18,214 bases of DNA from an uncultured Oscillospiraceae bacterium (GTDB taxonomy: Bacteria > Bacillota > Clostridia > Oscillospirales > Acutalibacteraceae): the NCBI GenBank assembly GCA_902478455.1, contig CABSLJ010000028.1, forward strand, positions 1 through 18,214, written 5' to 3'. Position 1 is the first letter of the stretch. Every line of letters starts with the position of its first letter. The translations under genes and the position numbers were made by a program. The notes beneath the pieces were generated by a model. The model searched no databases, was not told the DNA's origin, and saw only the letters and a program-made list of their open reading frames with translations. Shown here piece by piece: positions 1 to 6,902 of this stretch.

Positions 1-52
1 GTCGACCTCCAGCGTGACAGGCTGGCGTTCTAACCAACTGAACTACTGGGCC
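1..52 (-). tRNA. tRNA-Asp (GUC), 3' part cut off by the window edge
   Basis: On the minus strand the 5' acceptor arm (GGCCCAG), D arm (GTTC...GAAC) and anticodon arm (CCAGC-CTGTCAC-GCTGG) are all present. The anticodon is GTC, which reads aspartate codons. The variable loop and the start of the T arm follow, and the gene runs off position 1, so the T loop and acceptor 3' strand are not visible. It lies 35 nt downstream of tRNA-Val and is probably co-transcribed with it. Confidence 0.93.
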
Positions 53-87
53 ATAATCTGCAAGGTAAGCCCTGCCAGTCACCAATC

Positions 88-163
88 TGGTGGGAACAAC
101 AGGGCTCGAACCTGTGACCCCCTGCTTGTAAGGCAGGTGCTCTCCCAGCTGAGCTATGCTCCC
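88..163 (-). tRNA. tRNA-Val (UAC)
   Basis: A complete 76-nt cloverleaf including an encoded 3' CCA. The acceptor stem GGGAGCA pairs with TGTTCCC with one G-U pair. The D arm is GCTC/GAGC, the anticodon arm is CTGCC-TTACAAG-GCAG-like with anticodon TAC, and the T arm has the usual GGTTCGAGCCC core. The discriminator base is A. It is the first visible gene of a tRNA cluster driven by the strong promoter at 195-223 and is followed by tRNA-Asp. Confidence 0.96.
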
Positions 164-167
164 CCAG

Positions 168-188
168 CGTCGCTCTCCATCAGCGACG
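168..188 (-). other. Hairpin in the 5' leader of the tRNA transcript
   Basis: CGTCGCT (168-174) and AGCGACG (182-188) form a perfect 7-bp stem with a 7-nt loop. It sits between the promoter's -10 element and the first base of tRNA-Val, leaving only 4 nt before the mature 5' end. There is no U run after it, so it is not an obvious terminator. It could help expose the RNase P cleavage site, which is inference. Confidence 0.5.
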
Positions 189-194
189 TTTTAT

Positions 195-223
195 ATAATA
201 CTATAATTGGAGGTTAATGTCAA
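195..223 (-). promoter_or_regulatory. Strong promoter of the tRNA-Val/tRNA-Asp cluster
   Basis: On the minus strand a perfect TTGACA (218-223) is separated by 17 nt from TATTAT (195-200), which matches the -10 consensus at 5 of 6 positions. It starts 21 nt after the hslO stop codon and points into the tRNA genes. AT-rich sequence lies just upstream (224-243), which could act as an UP-like element. Confidence 0.85.
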
Positions 224-243
224 CAACAAAAAACGAGATTTTT

Positions 244-1128
244 TTATTTTTTCGCAGCCGCCATTTGATACAGCTCTTCGGAGGAGATTCGGTAGGTTTT
301 ATCACAGAAATGACACTGCGCTTCCGCAAAGCCCTGCGGCTCTTCCGCCATGGAAATCAGCTCCTCACGGCTCAACAAAGAGACGGCGCGCACAACGCGG
401 TCCCTGCTACAGTTGCAGACGTAGCCGACCTCCATCTCGTCCAGGACCTCCACCTCGAAGCCGGAAAGCGCCTTACGGCACATTTCCTCAATGCTCATTC
501 CTTTGGCCAGCATGGTGGTCACCGGTTCCAGCGCAGCGACATTGCGCTCCAGCATGGCGATTTCCTCCTCGGAGGCGCCGGGCAGAAGCTGAAGCAGCAG
601 TCCGCCGGCGAGCAGGACGCTGGCATCCTCTCTGTCTACCAGCACGCCAAGCGCGCATACGGTCGGAATCTGCTCACTGTGCGCGTAATAGCTGGTGATA
701 TCCTCGGCGATCTCCCCGGTCACCAGGGGTGTCTGGCCGATGTAGGGCTCCCCGGTTCCGTAATCGCGCATCACATAGAGCAGGCCCTCCCTGCCCACCG
801 CCGCGCCGACGTCCAGCTTGCCGTTTGCTTTTCTTTCGAGCTCCACAGACGGATTGGCCGCATAGCCGCGGCAATTGCCGCGGCTGTCCGCCACGGCCAC
901 GAGCGAACCGACCGGGCCGCCGCCCGCGACGCGCAGGGTGATGGTGGCCTCCTTTTGCTTGAGGGCGGCTCCCATCATGGAGCTTGCGGTCAAAAGCCGT
1001 CCCAGGGCCGCTGAGACCACGGGAAAAGTCTTGTGTACCCGCTGCGCGGTGTAAACGAGGTTGGTGGAATCGATTGCGGAGGCCATAACGCCACCGTTCG
1101 AAGTGATGCATCTGAGAATTTTGTCCAT
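244..1128 (-). CDS. hslO: Redox-regulated chaperone Hsp33
   Basis: A 294-aa cytoplasmic holdase that is activated when its zinc-bound cysteines are oxidised and then protects unfolding proteins during oxidative or heat stress. The N-terminal core begins with the family's DKILR-type start and contains the ARVAGGGP-like region near 66-73. The C-terminal redox switch is intact: Cys238-x-Cys240, then 31 residues, then Cys272-x-x-Cys275, the spacing expected for the family. Length is typical. The ATG follows the methyltransferase stop by only 4 nt, with a purine-rich GGAAAG as a modest RBS, so it is the last gene of the yerC operon. No hairpin terminator follows the stop. The tRNA promoter starts 21 nt later. 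Confidence 0.96.
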   Translation of the reverse strand: MDKILRCITSNGGVMASAIDSTNLVYTAQRVHKTFPVVSAALGRLLTASSMMGAALKQKEATITLRVAGGGPVGSLVAVADSRGNCRGYAANPSVELERKANGKLDVGAAVGREGLLYVMRDYGTGEPYIGQTPLVTGEIAEDITSYYAHSEQIPTVCALGVLVDREDASVLLAGGLLLQLLPGASEEEIAMLERNVAALEPVTTMLAKGMSIEEMCRKALSGFEVEVLDEMEVGYVCNCSRDRVVRAVSLLSREELISMAEEPQGFAEAQCHFCDKTYRISSEELYQMAAAKK

Positions 1129-1132
1129 GGTT

Positions 1133-1879
1133 TTACACTTTCCTTGCCAAATATATCATTCGTTCGCTTGTTTCTGTGGGCGGCTGAAAGCTCAGATCAT
1201 CATATTTTCCGACGATCTCCAGCCCGGCTTCAAGCAGCATACGGTCCAAATGCGCTTCCTCATAAGCATGTTCGCAAAAGGACTCCTCCCGTCTGGCATA
1301 GAGTCCGTCTTCCCCGCGGGCAAAAAAATCGAGCTTGATATCCACCCTGTGGCCCTTCTCCACATAGCTGTTCTGCCAGGCGCAGAAGAGATTTTCCTGC
1401 TCATAAATGAAAGCGTTGTTTCCAAGCACCTCTCGATGCTTGTATATTGTATTCACATCAAATAAAAAATATCCGCCGGGATTCAAAAAGAGCGAAACAC
1501 GGGAAAAGGCCGCCTGTACCTGCTTTTCCCCGGTGAGATGATTGATGCTGTCCAGCGCGCAGATCACTGTATCCACCGTGCCGAAGAGATTGAGACGCTG
1601 CATCGGCTGGCAGAGAAACAGTATGCTTTTCCCCGCCTCCGCCGCTTTTTGCTGCGCGACGGAGAGCATCTCCGCAGAGGCGTCGGCGCCGAAGACATCC
1701 ACGCCGCGCGCGGCCAGCTCGAGCGTCAGACTGCCCGTCCCGCAGGCGAGGTCGAGCAGCAGGCCCGGAGCGTGCTCCACGCGGGCGAACAGCTCGAGAA
1801 AATAGTCCGCCCTGTGTGGATAATCGACGTTCTTCGTGAGCGCGTCATAATAGGCGGCAAAACAGGAATAGCCCTTCAT
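1133..1879 (-). CDS. Class I SAM-dependent methyltransferase, substrate unknown
   Basis: A 248-aa soluble methyltransferase. Motif I is clear at residues 40-49 (LLLDLACGTG). The acidic residue that ends strand beta-2 is Asp66 (GADASAEML), and a motif resembling the beta-4 strand (VDTVICALDSINHL) comes near the middle. These mark a Rossmann-fold Methyltransf_25-type enzyme. Nothing in the sequence identifies the methyl acceptor. Its ATG overlaps the yerC stop in an ATGA, and hslO begins 4 nt after its own stop, so it is translationally packed in a three-gene operon. The neighbours suggest housekeeping or stress, but no specific function should be inferred. Confidence 0.9.
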   Translation of the reverse strand: MKGYSCFAAYYDALTKNVDYPHRADYFLELFARVEHAPGLLLDLACGTGSLTLELAARGVDVFGADASAEMLSVAQQKAAEAGKSILFLCQPMQRLNLFGTVDTVICALDSINHLTGEKQVQAAFSRVSLFLNPGGYFLFDVNTIYKHREVLGNNAFIYEQENLFCAWQNSYVEKGHRVDIKLDFFARGEDGLYARREESFCEHAYEEAHLDRMLLEAGLEIVGKYDDLSFQPPTETSERMIYLARKV

Positions 1880-2202
1880 TTCTGCGTCTCCTGCGCGGGA
1901 GACGCGGTCGGCTCCTGCTGCTGCATACGCCCAAAGACCATCTCATAGCCGTCGCAGCCATAGTTTAAAGAGCGGTTGACCCGGCTGATGGTGGCAGTGC
2001 TCGCGCCTGTGTGGCTGACGATGTCGCTGTACACCCGCTTCTCACTGAGCATGTGCGCAACCACAAGCCGCTGAGACATGGCTTTGAGCTCGGGCACCGT
2101 GCAGAGGTCTTCAAAGAAGTCGTAGCATTCATCTATGGTTTGGAGGGTGAGAATGGCTTTAAAAAGAAAGTCCACGCCCTCTTCCCTGAGCTTTGTATTC
2201 AC
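1876..2202 (-). CDS. yerC: YerC/YecD family TrpR-like DNA-binding protein
   Basis: A 108-aa protein of the TrpR-related YerC family, which are small helical DNA-binding proteins common in Bacillota with poorly defined targets. The helix-turn-helix lies at about residues 52-80 and contains the family's YSDIVSHTGASTATISRVNRSL stretch (given here only as a landmark). A GTG start at 2200-2202 is chosen because GGGAGG sits 7 nt upstream and the promoter is placed correctly for it. The frame stays open further upstream but runs through the promoter and the lysA hairpin, so that extension is not coding. The Gln/Pro-rich tail (93-108) looks disordered. Its stop overlaps the methyltransferase start. 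Confidence 0.92.
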   Translation of the reverse strand: MNTKLREEGVDFLFKAILTLQTIDECYDFFEDLCTVPELKAMSQRLVVAHMLSEKRVYSDIVSHTGASTATISRVNRSLNYGCDGYEMVFGRMQQQEPTASPAQETQK

Positions 2203-2234
2203 GGCAATTCCTCCCGTCTCTTTAGTGCAATAAA

Positions 2235-2263
2235 ATTTTAGCACAGGAAAGTGGAAAAGTAAA
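2235..2263 (-). promoter_or_regulatory. Promoter of the yerC-methyltransferase-hslO operon
   Basis: The minus strand has TTTACT (2258-2263), a 17-nt spacer and TAAAAT (2235-2240). TGC directly before the -10 gives an extended -10 element. Transcription would start near 2228, leaving a leader of about 26 nt with the GGGAGG ribosome site. Confidence 0.75.
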
Positions 2264-2311
2264 GAGGAATTCTGTGACTTCAGGAAAGAGCCGTCCGGCG
2301 GGCGGCCGCCC

Positions 2312-2398
2312 AAAAAAGAGGGCGCCGCCTGCATCCTCCGCAAAAACTAAGGAACGCTTGGGCATCGGAGGAAAAAACAGGCAATCGCCCTCTTTTTT
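2312..2398 (-). terminator. Long segmented hairpin after lysA, probable terminator
   Basis: Three nested stem segments are visible. The outer one joins AAAAAAGAGGGCG (2312-2324) and CGCCCTCTTTTTT (2386-2398). The middle one joins 2325-2331 and 2378-2384. The inner one joins TCCTCCG (2334-2340) and CGGAGGA (2366-2372) around a 25-nt loop. It begins about 19 nt after the lysA stop and ends in a T run on the minus strand. The A and T runs make the outer stem symmetric, so it could terminate either way, but the middle segment needs G-U pairs that exist only in the minus-strand RNA. That favours the lysA direction. Confidence 0.7.
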
Positions 2399-2416
2399 CA
2401 GTTGAAAACGCCGCGG

Positions 2417-3715
2417 TTAAATATCGTTTTTGATCAGGTCGTCAAGCGATTCCCGGCGAATGATCACACGCGCCTCTCCGTCCTTTACCATCACCATGGC
2501 GGGGCGGGGATTGCGGTTGTAGTTGGAAGACATGGAATAGTTATACGCTCCCGTGGAGAGGACCGCCAGAACATCGCCCGGTTCGGCCTTTTGAATGGGG
2601 GCGTTTTCCTGAATCAGATCGCCGCTTTCGCAGCACTTGCCGGCCACGGTCACCAGCTGATCGGCCGGTTTGGCCGCCTTGTTGGCCAGCAGGACGCTGT
2701 AGCTGGAATGATAGAGCGCATAGCGGGGATTGTCCGTCATGCCGCCGTCGACGGCGACATAGGTGCGCACGCCGGGAATTTCCTTAACCGACCCCACCTT
2801 GTACAGGGTCAATCCCGCCTCGCCAACGATGGAACGTCCGGGCTCGATGTAAATGTAGGGCACTTCCAGACCGTGCGCCTGCGCCTTGGCCTTGACGGCG
2901 GACGACACCGCGCGCATGTATTCGTCATACGGGAGCGGGGCGTCCTGCTCGATATAGCTGATGCCGAAGCCTCCGCCGAGGTTGAGGTCTAGCGTAAGCG
3001 CGGGGAATTCACTGCGAATGGAAGCGATGAAATCCATCATCACCTCGGCGGCGTGTACGAAGGGGTCCAGCTCAAAAATCTGAGAACCGATGTGACAGTG
3101 GACCTCTCTCAAAAGCAGGTTCGGACAGGCGCAGGCGGCGCGCACGGCGGCCATTGCCTCCCCTGTCTCCAGGGCGAAGCCGAACTTGGAATCGATCTGA
3201 CCGGTGCGGATGAAATCATGCGTGTGCGCGTCGATGCCCGGCTTGATGCGCAGGGAAATCTCCGTTTTCTTGCCTACTTCCGCCGCAAAGCCTTGCAGCC
3301 GTTCCAGCTCGCTAAGGTTGTCCACCACAAAGCGGCCGATGTCCGAATTGAGTGCAAACTGCAGCTCCTCATCGGTTTTGTTGTTGCCGTGGAAATGGAT
3401 TTTCTGCGTTGGGAAGCCAGCGCGCAGCGCCGTATAGAGCTCTCCGGCCGAGACGACGTCCAGTCCCAGTCCTTCGGAAGCCACTATGCGGCAGAGCTCC
3501 TTGCAGCAAAGCGCCTTGCTCGCATACAGGGCGCAGCCTTTGCCGCCGTAATAGCGGTCAAAGGAGGTCTTGTAAAGTCTGCACGCCCTGCGGACGGTCG
3601 CTTCATCCATCACATAAAGCGGCGTGCCGAAGCGAGCGGCCAGCTCGACCGTATCGCAGCCGCCCACGGTCAGATGGTCTTCTTCATTCACACCACAGCA
3701 TTCCGGTAAAAACAT
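2417..3715 (-). CDS. lysA: Diaminopimelate decarboxylase
   Basis: Catalyses the last step of lysine synthesis, meso-diaminopimelate to L-lysine plus CO2, as a PLP enzyme of fold type III. With the ATG at 3713-3715 it is 432 aa. PLP-binding Lys67 lies in YASKAL. HIGSQ is at 208-212, the glycine loop GGGFG at 247-251, EPGRS at 291-295, and the active-site Cys362 from the partner subunit in CESGD. All family motifs are intact. A GTG at 3722-3724 could add three residues, but it is only 2 nt from the GGGG ribosome site, whereas the ATG is about 11 nt away. It follows engB closely and has no promoter of its own that I can see, so it is probably read from the lon-engB transcript. Confidence 0.97.
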   Translation of the reverse strand: MFLPECCGVNEEDHLTVGGCDTVELAARFGTPLYVMDEATVRRACRLYKTSFDRYYGGKGCALYASKALCCKELCRIVASEGLGLDVVSAGELYTALRAGFPTQKIHFHGNNKTDEELQFALNSDIGRFVVDNLSELERLQGFAAEVGKKTEISLRIKPGIDAHTHDFIRTGQIDSKFGFALETGEAMAAVRAACACPNLLLREVHCHIGSQIFELDPFVHAAEVMMDFIASIRSEFPALTLDLNLGGGFGISYIEQDAPLPYDEYMRAVSSAVKAKAQAHGLEVPYIYIEPGRSIVGEAGLTLYKVGSVKEIPGVRTYVAVDGGMTDNPRYALYHSSYSVLLANKAAKPADQLVTVAGKCCESGDLIQENAPIQKAEPGDVLAVLSTGAYNYSMSSNYNRNPRPAMVMVKDGEARVIIRRESLDDLIKNDI

Positions 3716-3739
3716 CTTTGACACATCCCCTTTTTCTTT

Positions 3740-4336
3740 TTACAATTCCACGTGCTGCGCAACCAATGCATCGAGCAGCACCTTTAATTCATCCAATCCC
3801 TCATTGTTTACAGCTGAAAAGGGAATTTGCTTTACATCTTGATAGCCTTCCAATTCGGTCTTCAAGAGCTCCATCCGTTTGGCGCGCTCGGTGCGGTTGA
3901 GCTTATCGCTCTTTGTGAGGACAATGGCAAAGGGCAGATCCAGAGCGCGCAGGAAGGCGAGCATCTGCAGGTCGTCCTTGGTGGGCGGGTGCCGCAGGTC
4001 GACGATCTGAATCACCAGGCGGATGTTCCTCCCGGCGTGGAAATAGCCCTCCACCAGCTGCGCCCAGCGCTTTTTTTCGGAAAAGGAGACCTTGGCATAG
4101 CCGTAGCCGGGCAGATCGACCAGACGGCATTCCTGCAGCCGGTAAAAATTGATGGTTCCCGTCTTGCCGGGCGTCGCGCTGACGCGGGCCAGACTTTTCC
4201 TCCCCAGGAGCCTGTTGATCAGGGAGGATTTGCCCACGTTGGAGCGCCCGGAAAAGACGATCTCCGGCAGCGTGGAGGCGGGCAGCTGGTCGGCCCTGCC
4301 GGCGGCCGATTCAAAGGCGGCATTGTTGTAATTCAT
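3740..4336 (-). CDS. engB: Ribosome biogenesis GTP-binding protein EngB/YsxC
   Basis: An essential TrmE-Era-EngA-EngB-type GTPase that works in late 50S subunit assembly. Numbered from the ATG at 4334-4336 (198 aa), G1 is GRSNVGKS at 30-37, G3 is DLPG at 74-77, G4 is TKSD at 141-144, and G5 is a SAVNNEGL-type motif near 175. The length is usual for the family. A TTG six bases upstream is possible, but the ATG has a GAGG about 10 nt before it. The gene starts about a dozen bases after the lon stop, an arrangement (lon-engB) conserved in many Bacillota, so the two are almost certainly co-transcribed. Confidence 0.96.
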   Translation of the reverse strand: MNYNNAAFESAAGRADQLPASTLPEIVFSGRSNVGKSSLINRLLGRKSLARVSATPGKTGTINFYRLQECRLVDLPGYGYAKVSFSEKKRWAQLVEGYFHAGRNIRLVIQIVDLRHPPTKDDLQMLAFLRALDLPFAIVLTKSDKLNRTERAKRMELLKTELEGYQDVKQIPFSAVNNEGLDELKVLLDALVAQHVEL

Positions 4337-4348
4337 TGGCAAACATCC

Positions 4349-6769
4349 TCACTGTGCAATATAAGCCGGGGGACGCTGTGGCTGCTCGTGGAGCTCGGTA
4401 TGTACCGCCTGGGGCTCGGGGGGCTGCGCCGCTTCGGCGCCGGGTAGGCGCAGCAGGGCGTTTTCGAGCACAAGGTCGAGCGTATCGGCGGCGACAAAGC
4501 GGAGATGCTCCCTGACCACCGGTTCAATCTCGGCGAGGTCTGGCTCGTTGTCTTTCGGAATGATGACCGTCTGCATGCCGAGGCGGTAGGCCGCCATGGT
4601 CTTTTCCTTGAGACCGCCGATGGGAAGGACCCGGCCGCGCAGGGTGATCTCCCCCGTCATGGCGACGTCCCTGCGCACCGGAATGCCGGTCAGCGCCGAG
4701 AGGATGGCGGTCGCCATGGTGATGCCGGCCGAGGGACCGTCCTTGGGAATGGCTCCCTCCGGCACATGGATGTGAATGTCCTTCTTGCTGTAGAAGTCGG
4801 AGGACAGGCCCCATTCCTTTGCGCGGGAACGGATGCAGGTGATGGCCGCTCGGGCCGATTCCTTCATCACGTCGCCGAGCGAACCGGTCAGCTCGACCTT
4901 GCCGGTGCCGTCTAAGACAGCCACCTCGATGGGCATGGTCTCTCCGCCGACCGACGTCCAGGCAAGGCCCGTAGCCACGCCGATCTGATCGTCCGCTTCG
5001 CGGCTTTCGGGCTTGAACTTTTTGGGGCCGAGCATGGGTTCCAAAAGCTCGGCCGTCACCGTCACGCGCTTCTTTTCGCCCGACACGAGCTGTTTGGCCG
5101 CGCGGCGGCAGAGGGCGGCAATGGTCCGTTCCAGGGTTCTGACGCCCGCCTCGCGGGTGTAGCCCTCGATGAGCCGATGAAGGGCTTCGTCGTCCATTTT
5201 GAAGGTTCTGGAGGTCATTCCGTGCTTTTTAAGCTGCTTTGGAATCAGATGCTCCTTCGCGATGTGGAATTTTTCCTCCTCTGTATAGCTTGAAAGGGTG
5301 ATGACGTCCATGCGGTCGGCCAGCGGCGCGGGAATGGCGCCGGCATCGTTGGCCGTCGTCAGGAAGAGGACGTCGCTTAAATCGAAGGGAAGATCGATGT
5401 AATGGTCGTGGAAGGTGTTGTTCTGCTCGGCGTCGAGCACCTCCAGCAGAGCGCTGGTGGGGTCGCCGCGGAAGTCGCTGCCGAGCTTGTCGATTTCATC
5501 GAGGAGCATCAGCGGATTGCGCACCCCCGCCTGCCTGACGGCGGCGATGATGCGTCCCGGCATTGCGCCGATGTAGGTCTTGCGGTGCCCGCGGATGTCC
5601 GATTCGTCCCGCACGCCGCCCAGGGCGATGCGCACATACTTGCGGCCCATCGCCTTGGCAATCGACCGGGCGATGGAGGTCTTGCCCACGCCGGGCGGAC
5701 CGACCAGGCAGATAATCTGCCCCTTGATGTCGGGCGCGAGCTTACGCACCGCAAGAAGCTCGACGATGCGCTCCTTGACCTTTGCAAGTCCGTAATGCTC
5801 GTTGTCCAGAATCTTCTGAGCGCGGGAGAGGTCGATTTTATCTTTGGTGGTCTTGTTCCACGGGAGCTCAAGGCAGGTGTCGAGATAATTGCGGACAACG
5901 GTCGCCTCGTGCGCGCCGGCGGGCATTTTGGCCAGACGGGCGCACTCCTTCAAAAGCTTTTCTTCGATCTCCTCCGAAAGGTGCAAAGCGAGAATCTTTT
6001 CCTTGTATTCCTCCGCCTCCTCGAGGGGATTGTCCCCCTCCCCCAGTTCGTCGGTCAGCACCTTGATCTGCTCGCGCAGATAATATTCCCGCTGGTTCTG
6101 GTCAATCTGATCCTTGACGCGCTGGCCGATCTCGTGCTGCAGGCGCAGCAGGTTGGTCTCGTTTTCCAGGGCGAAGAGCAGCATTTCCAGCCGCTTGAGA
6201 GGACGCAGCTCAGAGAGAATCTCCTGCTTTTCGGTGTAATCCAGCATGAGATTGGCCGTGAGGTAATCGCACAGCTGGTCGGGGTCGTGCTGGGATTTGA
6301 CGCCCAGGATCACATCGGGAGCCATCTTGGGCGCAAGGCTCAGGTACTCGTCAAAGACCTCCTGAATCTCGCGCACAAGCGCTTCGGCGCGCAGACTTGC
6401 AGAGCGTCGGCCGCGCAGCGGAAGGACCTCAGCCATCAGGAAGGGATCCTGCTGGAAGGGCGTATCCATCACCGCACGGTATTTGCCCTCCACCAGAATG
6501 CGGATGCCGTCCTCCGGCTGACGCAGAATCTGCCGAACCTGGGCGACCACGCCCACACGGTAGAGCTGTTCAGGGGTGGGATCGTCGTCCCGGATGTCCC
6601 TTTGGGCGACCAGAAAGATCATCTGGTTGTTTCCCATCGCCTCGTTGAGGGCGAGGATGGATTTTTTGCGTCCCACATCGAAGTGGAGCATCATCCCCGG
6701 AAATAAGACCAGGCCGCGCAGCGCCATCACAGGGAGGGTCGCGCGGACGGTCCGGATTTCTTTTTTCAT
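4349..6769 (-). CDS. lon: ATP-dependent protease Lon (LonA type)
   Basis: An 806-aa cytosolic AAA+ serine protease that degrades misfolded and short-lived regulatory proteins. The N-terminal LON substrate-binding domain spans about residues 10-205, with a coiled-coil-rich linker to about 310. Walker A is GPPGVGKT at 357-364 and Walker B is LLDEID at 422-427. The protease domain carries Ser680 in DGPSAG and Lys723 in GGLKEK, the Ser-Lys dyad. The last 35 residues are Pro/Gln-rich and look disordered. AGGAGG stands 9 nt before the ATG. The clpX terminator lies between it and clpX, so lon should have its own start site, but I could find only a weak promoter candidate. engB and lysA follow. Confidence 0.98.
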   Translation of the reverse strand: MKKEIRTVRATLPVMALRGLVLFPGMMLHFDVGRKKSILALNEAMGNNQMIFLVAQRDIRDDDPTPEQLYRVGVVAQVRQILRQPEDGIRILVEGKYRAVMDTPFQQDPFLMAEVLPLRGRRSASLRAEALVREIQEVFDEYLSLAPKMAPDVILGVKSQHDPDQLCDYLTANLMLDYTEKQEILSELRPLKRLEMLLFALENETNLLRLQHEIGQRVKDQIDQNQREYYLREQIKVLTDELGEGDNPLEEAEEYKEKILALHLSEEIEEKLLKECARLAKMPAGAHEATVVRNYLDTCLELPWNKTTKDKIDLSRAQKILDNEHYGLAKVKERIVELLAVRKLAPDIKGQIICLVGPPGVGKTSIARSIAKAMGRKYVRIALGGVRDESDIRGHRKTYIGAMPGRIIAAVRQAGVRNPLMLLDEIDKLGSDFRGDPTSALLEVLDAEQNNTFHDHYIDLPFDLSDVLFLTTANDAGAIPAPLADRMDVITLSSYTEEEKFHIAKEHLIPKQLKKHGMTSRTFKMDDEALHRLIEGYTREAGVRTLERTIAALCRRAAKQLVSGEKKRVTVTAELLEPMLGPKKFKPESREADDQIGVATGLAWTSVGGETMPIEVAVLDGTGKVELTGSLGDVMKESARAAITCIRSRAKEWGLSSDFYSKKDIHIHVPEGAIPKDGPSAGITMATAILSALTGIPVRRDVAMTGEITLRGRVLPIGGLKEKTMAAYRLGMQTVIIPKDNEPDLAEIEPVVREHLRFVAADTLDLVLENALLRLPGAEAAQPPEPQAVHTELHEQPQRPPAYIAQ

Positions 6770-6860
6770 CTATTTTCGCCTCCTGCGGGCCTGTCCTTTC
6801 CGGATGCGGTCGCACCAGTTATGTAAATTACGGCGAGTCAGGTCCGTCGGGTAAAATCAG

Positions 6861-6894
6861 AAAATGGGCGAGCTTTCATAAAGCCGCCCATTTT
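6861..6894 (-). terminator. Terminator after clpX
   Basis: AAAATGGGCG pairs with CGCCCATTTT as the outer stem, and GCTTT/AAAGC extends it inside around an ATG loop with one unpaired T. It starts 9 nt after the clpX stop. The 3' T run is short (TTTT, then CTGATTTT), and the sequence is nearly symmetric, so some readthrough into lon is possible. Confidence 0.75.
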
Positions 6895-6902
6895 GCCTGT
6901 GT

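Noticed and set aside
2301..2311. GC-rich palindrome GGGCGGCCGCCC as an operator
   Set aside because: It is far upstream of the yerC promoter and is better explained as part of the local GC-rich hairpin cluster.
2203..2343. Upstream open frame extending yerC by 47 codons
   Set aside because: It runs across the yerC promoter and into the lysA hairpin and has no ribosome site; the GTG at 2200-2202 has a good one.
2301..2398. Terminator/antiterminator switch controlling yerC
   Set aside because: In minus-strand transcription the competing arm is made after the terminator, and the yerC promoter lies downstream of the whole structure, so it cannot be a yerC attenuator.
5402..6706. Long plus-strand open frame of 434 codons opposite lon
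   Set aside because: It is the antisense shadow of a GC-rich coding region, with no ribosome site or family similarity. The same applies to the other long plus-strand frames opposite hslO, lysA, engB, clpX, clpP, tig, thrC, the dipeptidase, rnhB and ylqF.
6775..6860. Promoter for lon (TTTACC with CGTAAT at 17 nt)
   Set aside because: Both elements are weak and there is no TG extension; a heat-shock or other regulated promoter is likely there, but I cannot place it.
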